Notes: generated from the sequence alone by a model not told the origin. A stretch of 64,000 nt of DNA from Welwitschia mirabilis (GCA_051453625.1 JBOZIK010000001.1:143702000-143765999); one strand, 5' to 3'. Positions 46,336-58,974 are shown, counted from the first letter of the stretch. Program-made: numbers and translations.

Positions 46336-47426
46336 TTTGAAAACTAAGGTATTCAATACTTTTATGATTATGAGATTTTGCTATCTTAAGATGGGAGGGG
46401 TAAGATGGATAGCTTAAGTTATGTTTTTAATTTTAGAGATTAACACTAAGTTGGCATACTAGTATTTGTAATGTGATGAAAGTAAAATTTAATTTCTAAT
46501 TAACTAATAGTTTATTTAATATTCTAAGCAATTATTTAACCCATTTGGTATAATAATACTACTAATAAAATAGAATGGAAAAAGGTACAAAGCAAAGAAA
46601 ACAAGCCTATTTCCCTTATAACTAAGTATAGCCTCCAACCATATAGCAATGGAACGTTGTGATAGTATTCAACCTTATAAGTAGAAATATTTGATAATAC
46701 TAAATAGTAAAATAAGGTTAAATAACTTATGTTACAATAGTAAGTAGTATAGTAAAGATAGAATATCAGAAGTAAGAAGATGAAGTATGTGATAGAGATA
46801 ATTAATGTTGATCAACTAGAAGATCAAAAGTTTTTAATTCATATAAAAGATCTTTTATTTATATCAAGTGGCATATCTAGAATAGCCTCACAAGGCCTCT
46901 ATCCACTAGTTAAGTTTGGTCTTTAATGATTAGCTTTAGTTAAATCCTAGTGCATATTGGTTTAACTCCTTTTAAGTACTAGTCAATAGTTTAGCTAGTT
47001 AATCATTATTCTTACTTAGTTGACTTATTGATGAAATTATTGTATTATGACTATTATTTAGGCATTTAACCCTTAGATGTACCAATCAATTACACTTAAA
47101 ATTGAATAATTACTAGATTAGGCAGTTAAACCCTTATGGGGAATTGATCGATCACTAGCTATCATATTAAATCTTCTTAACATGTAGTTAACTATTAGGT
47201 AGAGGTTAATTAACCACCCAAGGAACTTTACTAATTTTATTAAGATTACCTACTATAGCTAAGTCTTCTTAAGTTAAGTTCTCATGCTTTAGACCTTATG
47301 CCTTGTGTTTAACTTATGGTTATAGCTAGCAAGATTCCTTTAAGCCCAATGACATGTTTAATTTATTAGTGCTTTAGTAGATAGATTTTATTTTTCATCA
47401 ACTAATAGCCAAGAGGTGTAAAAATA
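46336..47426 (-). repeat. Element 6 3' LTR
   Basis: It aligns with 56245-57380; shared segments include GATAGAATATCA with AGTATGTGATA and GTTAACTTTCCAAGG-like text. The minus-strand start TATTTTTACACCTC (TG decayed to TA) follows the polypurine tract. The left edge is placed to within about 15 bp. Confidence 0.85.
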
Positions 47427-47438
47427 TTCCCCTTTATC
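47427..47438 (-). other. Element 6 polypurine tract
   Basis: The minus strand reads GATAAAGGGGAA directly before the LTR start. Confidence 0.82.
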
Positions 47439-48100
47439 ATTGATGATAACCAAATCTGATATCAATTTTTCTCTAAACCTATGCTCCCCCTTAGTATGTG
47501 CATCTTTTTTAAAACTATAAAAGAAATAGTAGATGTCCTGGTTAAGCACATTTGGAGAAGTCTATTAAATAATATAAAAACATAATATATGTGAATTAAA
47601 ACTAGAATATGCTAAATTCAAAACACACTACTATAAAAAGTTAACTATGCATCATCAATTTTCAATTTGAGTATAAAAATCATAAGTAGAAAATTTAAGT
47701 GATCATCGCTATTGGATCCTAAGATTATTGATATTATAGGAAAAGGCATAATAAGCTATAAAATTTGTATCTAATATTACTCATGAAAAATAAATTAACT
47801 AAGGCATTGTTATTAATGATAAGAGAGGTTAATAAAGACAACTATAAAAATAAATGATGTATGTCATCAAATGTTTAGTTAGAATTTGTATCTAATTCAC
47901 AAAAAATCAATTTTCTTTTAAGACCATGAATAGATCAACTAAGAAAACTAGAAATAAGCTAAGTGGATGATGAAGAGATGGACCACTTATAGAATGAGTG
48001 TTATGGAGTGAGTAGGATTTAGAGCAAAGACAATAATGGATATACTATAATGAAGCCCTAACCCCATGATGTGAGGATGTTACCTCACATAGGGATGAAC
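47439..48100. other. Element 6 3' untranslated spacer
   Basis: AT-rich DNA between the post-pol frame and the polypurine tract. No gene is seen. Confidence 0.5.
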
Positions 48101-50300
48101 AACATAAGGACCTAGATGATGATGTCATCTATAGTGTAGCCTCTATAATTGTAACTAACTTCTTAGCTCTCTCCTTCTTCTTAGATTCATCCACCTTTAA
48201 TTTATTTAATTCTTCCTCTATCTCTTCTTCCTATAGAGCCTCCTCCTCTTTTGTTTCTTTTACTACCTCCTATTCCTCTTCTATCTATTAAACTAGATGA
48301 GTATTAGGCTCTAATGTCCTAAAGTGGGTAGTTTCTAAAGAGAATACTACATCTGTGCCTCTACTATTTATGTTGTATTACCTCTCCTTAAGGAGATTAA
48401 TTAGGTACTACTAGCTTTGACCATCCTCATATGTCTAAGTGAATATATCTTGAAGCATGTCCATCACAAGATATGTGCTATCGTGGGATCTAATAGCATA
48501 AGGTTGTGGAATAGGAGGAGTATATGGCATTATATTTATATAGGTTATGGAACCATAATAACTTTGAAAATATGCATTAAAATAAGTGTGGAGTAATTAA
48601 TAGGCTATGAAGGATGAATAACTATAACATTGTATTGTAGGACTGGGATCACAAATTTCGTGCATAGAAACATGATCAGTCCTCATATTATAATGTCCTA
48701 TTCTAATATTTTAGAGTATGCATCAAATATTTAAATATGAGCATGGGTGCATATACCTTTTCTTGAGAGTAATATCAATCTAAAAAGCTAGGGTGATACA
48801 TGTCAAATCATTTANNNNNNNNNNNNNNNNNNNNNNNNNNNNNNNNNNNNNNNNNNNNNNNNNNNNNNNNNNNNNNNNNNNNNNNNNNNNNNNNNNNNNN
48901 NNNNNNNNNNNNNNNNNNNNNNNNNNNNNNNNNNNNNNNNNNNNNNNNNNNNNNNNNNNNNNNNNNNNNNNNNNNNNNNNNNNNNNNNNNNNNNNNNNNN
49001 NNNNNNNNNNNNNNNNNNNNNNNNNNNNNNNNNNNNNNNNNNNNNNNNNNNNNNNNNNNNNNNNNNNNNNNNNNNNNNNNNNNNNNNNNNNNNNNNNNNN
49101 NNNNNNNNNNNNNNNNNNNNNNNNNNNNNNNNNNNNNNNNNNNNNNNNNNNNNNNNNNNNNNNNNNNNNNNNNNNNNNNNNNNNNNNNNNNNNNNNNNNN
49201 NNNNNNNNNNNNNNNNNNNNNNNNNNNNNNNNNNNNNNNNNNNNNNNNNNNNNNNNNNNNNNNNNNNNNNNNNNNNNNNNNNNNNNNNNNNNNNNNNNNN
49301 NNNNNNNNNNNNNNNNNNNNNNNNNNNNNNNNNNNNNNNNNNNNNNNNNNNNNNNNNNNNNNNNNNNNNNNNNNNNNNNNNNNNNNNNNNNNNNNNNNNN
49401 NNNNNNNNNNNNNNNNNNNNNNNNNNNNNNNNNNNNNNNNNNNNNNNNNNNNNNNNNNNNNNNNNNNNNNNNNNNNNNNNNNNNNNNNNNNNNNNNNNNN
49501 NNNNNNNNNNNNNNNNNNNNNNNNNNNNNNNNNNNNNNNNNNNNNNNNNNNNNNNNNNNNNNNNNNNNNNNNNNNNNNNNNNNNNNNNNNNNNNNNNNNN
49601 NNNNNNNNNNNNNNNNNNNNNNNNNNNNNNNNNNNNNNNNNNNNNNNNNNNNNNNNNNNNNNNNNNNNNNNNNNNNNNNNNNNNNNNNNNNNNNNNNNNN
49701 NNNNNNNNNNNNNNNNNNNNNNNNNNNNNNNNNNNNNNNNNNNNNNNNNNNNNNNNNNNNNNNNNNNNNNNNNNNNNNNNNNNNNNNNNNAAAATTATTA
49801 AAAGGTATATTATGTACTCCACCACATGGGATTTTGACCTTTGTAATTACATCTGGAGTTATTTACAAGTTTATGCTTGAGATTTTAGTCTTGTTCATAA
49901 CATTTCATATAGAAACCACCTCTGTGTTCATATATAAAAGTCCTACTACCTATAAAATTAGTTCTAGATGAGGTGCTAGAAGGGATTTTTACTCTTAGTA
50001 CTAAAAGATCTATAAAATGGAATTGATAATAGCCTTAAATATATTCACTTATATGGATCGCTCTTGGAGGATCATCTTTGTCTTAAATTAAGTAAAAATT
50101 TTATCTTAGCTTCTATATTAATCCTACTAAATAAATCTAACTATCTTCCACAAGAGGTAGAATCTTTCAGTTCCTTGCCTTTGATGGTCCTCGAAATTAT
50201 AAATGCCATTTTTCACTTAAAACACATTGTTAGAATCATAGATGATATGGAAACACATAGATTCATATTAAAGACTTAATGATATTAATAAAATGATATC
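48101..50300 (-). pseudogene. Element 6 extra post-pol reading frame (contains N gap 48815-49790)
   Basis: On the minus strand, right of the gap, one can read MAFIISRTIKGKELKD followed by FSRINIEAKIKF (about 50090-50205), and SSTSSRTNFIGSRTF. The TIKGKEL segment recalls the GK-x-I motif of the element 1 extra frame. Left of the gap are PYTPPIPQPYAIRSHDSTYL and VMDMLQDIFT (48440-48530), then an acidic/basic C-terminus EVVKETKEEEAL and EEELNKLKVDESKKKERAKK (48150-48280). A Pro/Tyr-rich part and Glu/Lys tail also end the element 1 frame. About 976 N remove the middle. Confidence 0.5.
48815..49790. other. Assembly gap, 976 N
   Basis: Unknown sequence inside the element 6 post-pol frame. Open frames that cross it are artefacts. 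Confidence 0.99.
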
Positions 50301-51535
50301 AAAATGATCACTCTTAAGCATAGGTACATCATGACTTAGATACATGAAGCATGTAAAAGTTAGAGAAATTCAAGTACAAGATGTCCAACTACATTGTATC
50401 ATTTATAATGATATGATAGATTAATCATTTATAGAAGAACAATATGCTTTAAGACAATAATTTTTCAAATAAGTGAAATGTTAAATAAAATATACTATAA
50501 ACTAAATTTCAAGAAAAATGCATAGTAGAGTTCAAGAATATAGACTATTAAAAAAAAGTTATAGAATAGCATAATTATAGATAAAATTAAATACATAATC
50601 ATTAAGAAATATCAAAGCATACATAATTTAAGTTGATTTTCAAAAACATAATAAGACTAATCTATCATACATATATCATGCATTAATAAAACTTAATAAA
50701 AATGATTTAGTAAGGGCTTAATCTTGTTAAAAATATGTCAAGTTACTATTATGACATTTGAATATAACTTAAGAAATAGTACAAAGATTAGAAGAAAAGA
50801 AGAATGAGGAAAAGAAATGCATACATGAGATTCTAGATTAAGCCTATTGAAATGCACTAAAATTCTAAAGAAAATAGATCATATTAAGTTGTAGCACATG
50901 GAAAATATTTAAGATTCATTAAAAATTACCTTAGATATTGTTAATATCACAATAAAGATAAGGACTTACATTAGAGGAACTTGAAAATAATGAGTAGAAA
51001 TGAAAATTCCATGCTCTATTTATAGACACAAATGAAAAAAACAGTAGGTAGTTAGATCTTAGAATAATTTAATTAACTATTTTGAGGGTTTTAATGTGAT
51101 TTTATAGATGGGTGATCAACCTTCTAATAATACTATTTAACTACTTAAACAATACTTAAGATTACAGAATCATGAACATTCAATCTATTGGTAAAGGGGG
51201 ATCTAGAGCTTGAATCAAAGTCTAACCTTTAAGAAAAATTAAGAAGAAGAAAATTGACTATTTAAGGATAAGGTTCAATTGTTTAAAAACATATAGAAAC
51301 ACAAAGAAAAACCAAATGATATGGGATTAACCCTTCAGCAATAAATGATCTATTGAAAAGTAGATAAGCAAAAATTTAACTCAAGAATTAAGAAAGCATA
51401 GATCTACAATAGGATAAGGAATAAATAAAGGGTTTTAAGTAGAAGGATATGGCGTAATAATTTCAACATTCAAGGATAGGGATCAATATTAAGTGATTTA
51501 AAAAGATATATAAAACAATATTAAGAAAGAATTTG
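50301..51535. other. Element 6 region after RNase H, nothing clear
   Basis: About 1.2 kb between RNase H and the readable part of the post-pol frame. It may include the decayed start of that frame. No domain was recognised. Confidence 0.45.
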
Positions 51536-53100
51536 GTAAGGATACTAGCCAAATATTGGTTAATAGGAATGTATTCAAGGTGATTATCATTATACTCTAC
51601 ATAGTCCCTAATAAAATAATGGTAAATGTTAATGTGATTAATTCTATACTAAATAAAAAAGTTCTTAGAGATGTTTATGACAATAGAGTTATCACCGTAG
51701 ATTGAATTATTAGATCCATTGATATCTAAATCCTTAAGNNNNNNNNNNAATGAAAGCTTTCTTCTTACTAGCTTAGATCTTAGAAAAAAATAGTAACCAC
51801 TAATACTTTTCCTACCATCTTTAGACCTAGCTCCATTAGCATCATGATATGTAAGAATATGTAAACTATATTTTTTTGAAAATAAATTTTATAGACTAAG
51901 CTACTATTTACATTCTGAATAATCCTTTTAATATCTCTTAAGTGTAACTCTTTAGTTTATCTTAGTGCTTAGTACATAGTAATACCAATAAAGTAATGTC
52001 TTGTTTGCTTGTTGTAATGTAGAAAAGGCTTTTGATCATGCTTTAGTACATTATGATGTTCACATATTTAATTTTTTCATTTGCATTAATCTTGTCATTC
52101 ATTTCCATGAGTGTATAGGTAGGATTTCTATTTTTTAATTTAAATTTCTTAATTAATTCACCTACAAATTTCTATTATGATAAGAAAACACCATTCTTTG
52201 TATGGTCTATGATCCAAAAAAGATGTGTAGTTCACAAATATGGCATGTTTTAAAATGGTTAGTTATAAGTTTGGTAAATCATAAGCCGTTAATCCTAATA
52301 TTGAGCTAGATATAATATCATTAATATAAATTTAAAAAACTAGAAAACTAGACTTAATTTTCTTAATAAACTAGGTCTTGTCTATTTTACCTCTAATAAA
52401 ATTTTATTTAATAATAAAATAGATTTTTTTTCATATGATTCCCTTAGTGCTTCCTTGAATCGACAAAGTGTTTTATTTAAGCTATAAACATGGTTAGGAT
52501 ACATTAACCCTTTAAAATCAAATGGTTATTCTACATATACTAATTCCTTTAATGATCCATTAAGAAAATCAATTATGACATCCATTTGGTAAATATTAAA
52601 CTTATAAAAATAAAAAAGTTTAGAAAAATTCTAATGAATTCAAGCCTAATAAATAAAGAAAAGTTCTCTTTGATATTAATCCCTTACATTTCTACATATC
52701 TGTAAGTTACTAGCCTTGCTCTATTTCTTACCACTATAGTATTTTTATTTAACTTGTTCTTGAAGACCCATTTAGTTCCTATGACATAGTAATCCTTTGG
52801 TCATAAAAAACCATACACACTTTGTTCTCTTTAAATTGGTCAAGTTCTTATATAGAATTAATCTCATGTTCATCCTTTTTAGCCTCTTTAAAATTATTAG
52901 ACTTTAAGGTTGAGACAAAGCAAACATTAGCACTTATTGAGCTTCTTATCTTTATCTTGTTAAAGACATTATTAATGACTAAATCTATTAATAAATCCTT
53001 GGGTATAATAATGTATTTGGGTTTCTATTAAGGGGTGGAATTTGAAGACTCCTTAGTAAAGAAATAAGGACAAGAGGAGGTAAAAGTAGAGGTTTAAGAT
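51536..53100 (-). pseudogene. Element 6 pol pseudogene: reverse transcriptase and RNase H
   Basis: RT is well preserved on the minus strand: VIGTKWVFKNKLNKN and RNRARLV at about 52690-52785. Motif A YQMDV keeps its Asp (near 52580) within FLNGSLKELVYVE. SLNKTLCRFKEALRESYEKK follows. Motif C reads YINDII, so the first Asp of YVDD is Asn (52317-52328). Then come KFKLKNRNPTYTLMEMND and, for RNase H, YHDANGARSKDGRKSISGYY at 51790-51850. Past the 10-N gap, IYGDNSIVINISKN, HYFIRDYVEYND and ASILTKF end the domain at about 51536. Roughly 25-30 residues are missing at the gap. Confidence 0.88.
51739..51748. other. Assembly gap, 10 N
   Basis: It lies inside RNase H between the KSISGYY motif and the DNSIVINISKN motif. 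In related copia proteins these are separated by about 25-30 more residues than seen here, so roughly 80-90 bp are probably absent. Confidence 0.9.
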
Positions 53101-54380
53101 TTTTTTTAATTATTTTAGAAATCACCTCTATTTATTCATTATTATTTTTTATGTTAGTTTCTCTTTCATTAATCCTAACATGAACACATTCTTAAATTCT
53201 ACCAAAATTCATGTTAGATACTATATATGATTTACTAGTCTCTAGGTATCCTAGGAAAATGATTTATACTAATTTAAAATAAAAATTTATTTTTTAGCAT
53301 CTTTAAAAGATAACATTTAATGCTAAAAAGGTTAAGATATGATACATTTGTTCTTTTCAAATATCATAGGATGTCTTAGTTATATTAGATCTTAGAAAGG
53401 CTTTATTGGATATATAATAAGATGTGTTGAATTTATTAATATAAAATATCTTAGATATGTCATTCTCTTGTCACATATTTTTTGTCCTTTATTATAGCAT
53501 TTTATTCTTCCTCTTACCTATACCATTCTATTGGAGTATTATAGAAGATAAAAATTCATGTAAACCTCCCTTATCTTGACACTAATCCTCAAATTTTTCA
53601 TTCTTTAGTTCTTCACTGTAATCACCTCTATTCTTCTTCTATCATAACTAATTTCATTTTCTAATCTTCTAAATAACATCTTAAATTTAACAAAGGATTT
53701 ATTATTGTATTTAAAGAACAACATCCATGTGGATCTTGAGAAGTCATCTAGTATAACAAAAATATACTTCTTTTGAACAAGAGTTTGAAAGGGAACTAGT
53801 CCTATTAAATCAAGATGAAGTAAGTCTATGGTAAATTGAGAAAAAAATTTACTAACCTTTGAAAAAGTCTTCTAGATTTGCTTTTCTAACTGACATACTC
53901 TACACAACTCATCTTTAACCTTGTTTATTATGAATAAAACCACTACTAAATCATGCTTAGCTATGTTGAGAATATTTTTAGAATTTATATGAACTAGTCA
54001 CTTATTCCATAACCTATTATTACTATAGAAGAAAGACATTTTCTTCTTGATAATAATATAATAAATTACACATTCTTGTTTCTATTACAAAAAAAAATGA
54101 TTTCATCATTTTTATCAAGAACATGGTAATTGGGATTGCTAAACAAAACATACATACCTCCATCATAGTCTAACTAATGATTAGGAGGTTGTATTTTAAT
54201 CCATTAACATATGTAAATAGTTAGAACATCCTTGCCACCAATTGTGCCAACTCAATCCATTAATTCCTTTTCATTGTTTTTAATATTTATAGCATCTCCA
54301 TTGCAATTTTCCATGGCAGTGAACTTACTTATATCTTTGATCATGTATCTTGAGCAACCCCTATTAAAATACCAATGCAC
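53101..54380 (-). pseudogene. Element 6 pol pseudogene: protease, GAG-pre-integrase, integrase
   Basis: On the minus strand the protease reads HWYFNRGCSRYM, with Asn (54363-54365) for the catalytic Asp and Arg for Ser. GAG-pre-integrase is LWNK then LVHINSKNILNIAKHDLVV (about 53925-54020), where the first zinc His is now Asn; the Cys pair CRVC is kept. Integrase: LLHLDLIGLVPFQTL keeps the first Asp (about 53830), and VILDDFSRSTWMLFFKYNN follows. RRNRGDYSEELKNEKFED has Asn (53630-53632) for the second Asp. NGIGKRKNK has Lys (53513-53515) for Glu. Decay is by G-to-A in nearly every case. Confidence 0.9.
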
Positions 54381-56222
54381 ATCATTATTAACATATAAAA
54401 TAGTTTGAATAAAAAACCTTTTTATGTGCTTTATTATTACTTCACCTAGTATAAAAATTAAGATATTTTCTAATGAATTGATAATTAGATAAAGTTACAA
54501 ATTTAGAAAATGCATTACTACTATAAAAATAAAGCTTTATATGCCCAAACCTATTGCAAAGGTGAAAAATATGGTATTTGTTACTCATTTTACTAAATTT
54601 CATATTTTTAGGATAGGGTTGAACATTACCTAATTTGGAGATTTTTGTAATTAAAGCTTTACCTTTTAATAGTAAAAATATTTACTTAATGATATAGAAA
54701 CAAATGAAGAATAGAGTGGTTAAGTATATCCTAATGTACTCTTGTTACTTGACATTTTTTGCTTGAATAGCATGTTATCTAATGATTAACATTGATTTTC
54801 TATTAAAAATGTTATAATGATCTTATTTAAATCATGGATTTTTCCAAGTTTTCTCTAGTATTAAAAATGTTTTAAATATATTTAATATCCTTCTCATAGA
54901 ATTCCACTTTAGTTGCTAAATGAAATGACCTTCTTTTCCTCTTCATATTTTACAACATTTCTTTTAAGATGGGTATTCTCCTTTAGGATCTTCTTTATTT
55001 TACTATAGAACCCTTAGTATGCTTGCATCAAGGAGTGTTATTGATTATCATTATCATCCTCATCATCTTTTACCTCTTCCACTTTGGTCATGTCATTAGA
55101 ATTGATGCTAGAGAACTAATCCTCTTTTTCATTACTTCTTTTATCCACTGCATGATCTAGAAGGTTTTCTAATTAACATGAGCTACTAAAATCAAAATAA
55201 AATCCAACATTTATCTTAATAATTAAGACAACATTTCATGATGTAAATGCAATCAATGATAGTCTCTTATCATTTTGATTATCTTTACTATTTAAATCAT
55301 TACCATTATAAGTGGCTACATTACATATCTTCCTTGAGTATCTCCATGTTAATTTCTTCTTATTATTTAAAAATTTAAGTGCCATATGTCTAAATTCATT
55401 ACACACATTCCATTGGATTCTTTTCTCTCTTGATTTACCTTTTAATCTAGAGGTATATCCATCATGATCCTTCTTATATTTCCACTTTCTAGATGTTAAC
55501 ATAATCTTGAATGTTTTAGTAGAAAATCTAATTTCTTCATCCATGTCAGAATTAAAATCAAAAGAAAAAGGACTAGAGGTATTACCATTTAGAGATAGAT
55601 TGTGACCTTTATTACCTTTATGGATATGTTATAACTCAAATGTTATGATGTCCCTTATCAATGCCTCTAGCTTGATATTCTTAATACTCTTTGTTTCTTT
55701 CATTAATATTGTCTTATTTTCATATTCCTTGGAAATTTTTATCAACATATTCTTATGAATTTAGCTAGTTTTAAATAACTCCACAAGTGCTCATAGAACA
55801 TTTACAATCTTCCTCAGTTTGTTGTTAAAATCTAAAAATGTTTCATCCTCTTGCGTCCAAATTAACTTGATTTATATCATCAACCATTATTTTTGGATTC
55901 TATTAATTTAATTTATTCCTTTATAAATGACTCATGAATAATCCCAAATATCATTAGTGAATGCAAAATTTCTTACTTTCTTATAGTCTTCCACATTGAA
56001 TCCACAACATATAGCATTCATGGCCTTCTTATTGAGCATAGCTTTATCATGCTCTCCATATTTCCATATGTTTATTTTCTTTAGGATGAATGTAATTACA
56101 TCATGTTCTTCTACCACTATCATAGCTAGCATAAATTCATCTTCTATAATGATATACTAATTAAAACTCATTACCTCAATGAACACATACATCTTGATCA
56201 TGGTGGAAAATTAACTGGTTAA
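54381..56222 (-). pseudogene. Element 6 gag pseudogene
   Basis: On the minus strand the UBN2 capsid domain is clear at 55932-56132: KINIWKYGEHDKAMLNKKAMN, trimmed here as NKKAMNAICCGFN, and VRNFAFTNDIWD. Downstream a 102-codon clean frame (55236-55544) reads DEEIRFSTKTFKIML, SRKWKYKKDHDGYTSR and KEKRIQW-like KSREKRIQWNVCNEFRHM. The zinc knuckle there has lost its first and last Cys (only VCNEFRH remains). The acidic tail is NGNDLNSKDNQNDKRLSLIA. The stretch 54381-54900 is coiled and decayed. The likely start is near 56205. Confidence 0.85.
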
Positions 56223-56244
56223 CCTTGTATTGATGCATACGTAT
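56223..56244 (-). other. Element 6 primer-binding site, decayed
   Basis: The minus strand reads ATGCATCAATACAAGGTTAA just inside the LTR. This can be a strongly mutated TTGGTATCAGAGCAGGTTAA (Met-initiator type). The placing is right; the identity is weak. Confidence 0.45.
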
Positions 56245-57380
56245 TAACAAAGAAAATAATAATAATAAATCATAAATTAAAAATCTCATATAAATCATTA
56301 TGATAAACTATCCTAGAAGGAAGGGATGAATAAAACAGCTTAGGTAATTTTTGCAATTTGAAATCTTAACACTCAGATGACACACTAATATTTTTAATGA
56401 AAGAAAAGTGAATTTAAATGTAATATTCTACATGATGATTTAATTAATTCATTATAATTATTCTATTAATTAAATAGAATAAAAATATATAATGTAAAGA
56501 AAATAAGTTTCTTTTCTTTATTATTAAGTGTAGCCTTCAACCACACATTAATGGGAATTTTTGGTAGTTCTTGACTTTACAATTGGATTTTTGTAATAAT
56601 TTTCAACCTTTAAACAAGTCCAAATAGCTTAAATTACAATGATGATTAATATAGTTAAGATAGAATATCAAACGTAAGAATATGGAGTATGTGATATAGA
56701 TAATTAATATTAATAGATTCGAAGAACAAAAGTTTTTAAATTCATATAATAGTTCTTTTATTTGTATCAAGTAGATTTTATCTATTATAGATCATTATAA
56801 AATTAGATATGACTATTGGTACATCTAGAATTATCATTTAGCCTTCCAAGATATTTGTCTAATGATCAAATTCGATTTTTAATATGTAGTTTTAGTTATA
56901 TCCAAGTACATGTTGGTTGAATTTGTTTTAAATTCTAGTTGATCTCAGCCAATTAACGCCTATTCCTACTTGTTTGACACCTTAACTAATATGATCTACT
57001 ATAACTAGTATTAGGTAGCTAACCCTTTAGGTAAGCGAGATGTCAACACTTGAATTTGAATGAGTACTAGATTAGACAATTACCTTCATATGAAGAACTA
57101 ATTAATTAATGAATATCATCTTAATTCTCATGAAACACATGATCAACCACTAAGAATGGCTTGGTTAACTTTCCAAGGGTCTTTACTAATATTGTTAAGG
57201 TATCCATTATAGCTTAGGATCCTTGTGAAACATTCTCATTCTTTAGTCATTATGCCTTATATGTGCCTTTTTCTTTTAGATGGTAAGCTTCCTTCAAGCC
57301 CTACAACATGTTCAAGTTATTAGTGTTTAACTAAAGAGATTTAATTTATCATTAATTCACAATTATGAGATGCAACAATT
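56245..57380 (-). repeat. Element 6 5' LTR
   Basis: It pairs with 46336-47426. On the minus strand it begins AATTGTTGCATCTC at 57380, matching TATTTTTACACCTC of the other copy. The inner edge lies near the decayed primer site. Confidence 0.85.
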
Positions 57381-57714
57381 TTAAGGATTATTATATCATC
57401 ATTATTAATATCCTTAATTTTTACTTTTTAAATAAATTTTCAATGATACTATTGTTTTATCTTCTAAATATTGCATTGGTTTTATGTAGCTTATTATTTT
57501 ATATTTTTATATTAGATGATTCCATCAGTTTATAAGTTTGGCCTAGTTAAAATTATTTAGAATTTTAGATTTTAATAATTAAAGGGATTGTTAGGTTTTA
57601 AAATCTTGAAATAACTAAATATTTTATGACAATTAAGACTAAGACATTAGAGTTATGAATATCCTTGGAAAAAGATGAAAATTCTAGAATGTTATTTCCA
57701 CTTACAGTGATGTA
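57381..57714. other. Short spacer, nothing recognised
   Basis: AT-rich DNA between element 6 and the next LTR. No feature is seen. Confidence 0.5.
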
Positions 57715-58720
57715 TGTTATAATATGTTAATATTAGAAGAATCATGTTTTGTTCGAATGTAGAAGGATGTAAAATCACTATAGTCAATTAGGTAATTAAT
57801 CCCCAATGGATTTTATAATAATTATTTATATATGAACATTGTTTTGAAAGCTTTTTTAAATCTTATTTTATGTTTTTTACCTTTGGTTATTATAGTTCTA
57901 GGTAGATATTTCTACATAACATTTATTGAGGTTTCCTTTAATTAGTATTAGAGCCAAAGATGGTAGTTATTATTCAAAATATAAAGGTACATTAGGATTT
58001 TAACATGAAACCCTAATTTATTTTCAAATTAATGGGTTTATCCCTATTCAAAATTACTAGTGAAGAATAATATGGTGCTAGTAGGTTTTGTCGTTACTAG
58101 TGTAGGATACTTTCCATCACTAGTGTAGGATTTCAACGTGAAATACTCTAGTTTGGGTAAAAACACATCTTATTATTTTAGCAATCAATTTTATGTATAG
58201 AATCAAAATGCTGTTTATAACCCAACTATCAAAAAATTCAAAAACGCTATATAGCATGCAAAGGAGGTAAAATATGTTTTACTTAGTATATTTTTTAAAA
58301 TTTCACCTAAAAGTAGCACAAGATTAGTAATGTTTATTAACATCCTTGAAAATTTTAGCAAATTTTTATACTAATTTGGTCATAAATTTTTATATGATTT
58401 TAATTTTTAGAATGATTTAAATTCGTAATTTACACTTTCTTTTCTCTTTAGCTATATGTAAGTTTTTATTTAATTAGAAATCATGTTAAGCAATTTTAAG
58501 AAAATTGTTGATTAGTTTTCTATGGTAAGAAGAATTGGGTCATATGGTTTACAAATTTTCTAATAGCTTTCAAGTTTGAAAATATTTAAAGGAATTACTT
58601 TGATTAGCCTCTTATAACTCTATAGATGCTATAGAGCTTGAAACATGGATTGAAAAAATTGTGTACATATTCTTCTTTATATAGATGACAACTTGCATAG
58701 CATAATGGATGTCACGTCCA
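57715..58720 (+). mobile_element. 5' LTR, primer site and leader of a copia relative of element 5
   Basis: The LTR (57715-57940, starting TGTTATAATATGTTAATATT) is a third copy of the element 5 LTR, here on the plus strand. The primer site TTAGTATTAGAGCC (57942-57955) follows. The leader to about 58720 aligns with element 5 from its primer site down to about 31650. Shared text includes TTATTTAATTAGAAATCATG and CTTGCATAGCAT. No gag or pol follows, so the element is truncated. Confidence 0.78.
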
Positions 58721-58974
58721 CATTTTAATATTTAGTATAAAATTTGCAAGTTTATGTTTAATGAAATATTTGAAAAATATTGAATTACTTAAAACCTCCA
58801 ATTGTTATAAATGTTATGTTCTTGAAATGCAATCTTATTAAATAGCAATATGAATACCTTTTAATTAAATGTTTGTATTTAATTTTCATATGCTCTTGTG
58901 GTGGAAATCATTTCTTTTATTTACTTATGCAATTATTATGATAAATTGAATGTATATTGCAGAGACATGTTATT
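58721..58974. other. Spacer, nothing recognised
   Basis: AT-rich DNA after the truncated leader. No feature is seen. Confidence 0.45.

Larger units (their letters stand above)
46336..57380 (-). mobile_element. Ty1-copia element 6 (SIRE-like), about 11 kb, decayed
   Basis: A minus-strand copia element bounded by LTRs of about 1.1 kb (46336-47426 and 56245-57380). From right to left it shows the primer site, gag, protease, integrase, RT and RNase H, then 4.1 kb containing a further reading frame, and a polypurine tract. Two N gaps (48815-49790 and 51739-51748) interrupt it. Length, LTR size and the extra gene suggest a SIRE/Maximus relative. Element 8 ends only 17 bp from its left LTR. Confidence 0.88.

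Noticed and set aside
48793-49971. Three open frames of 333-392 codons
   Set aside because: They run through the 976-N gap; only a few real codons lie at each end.
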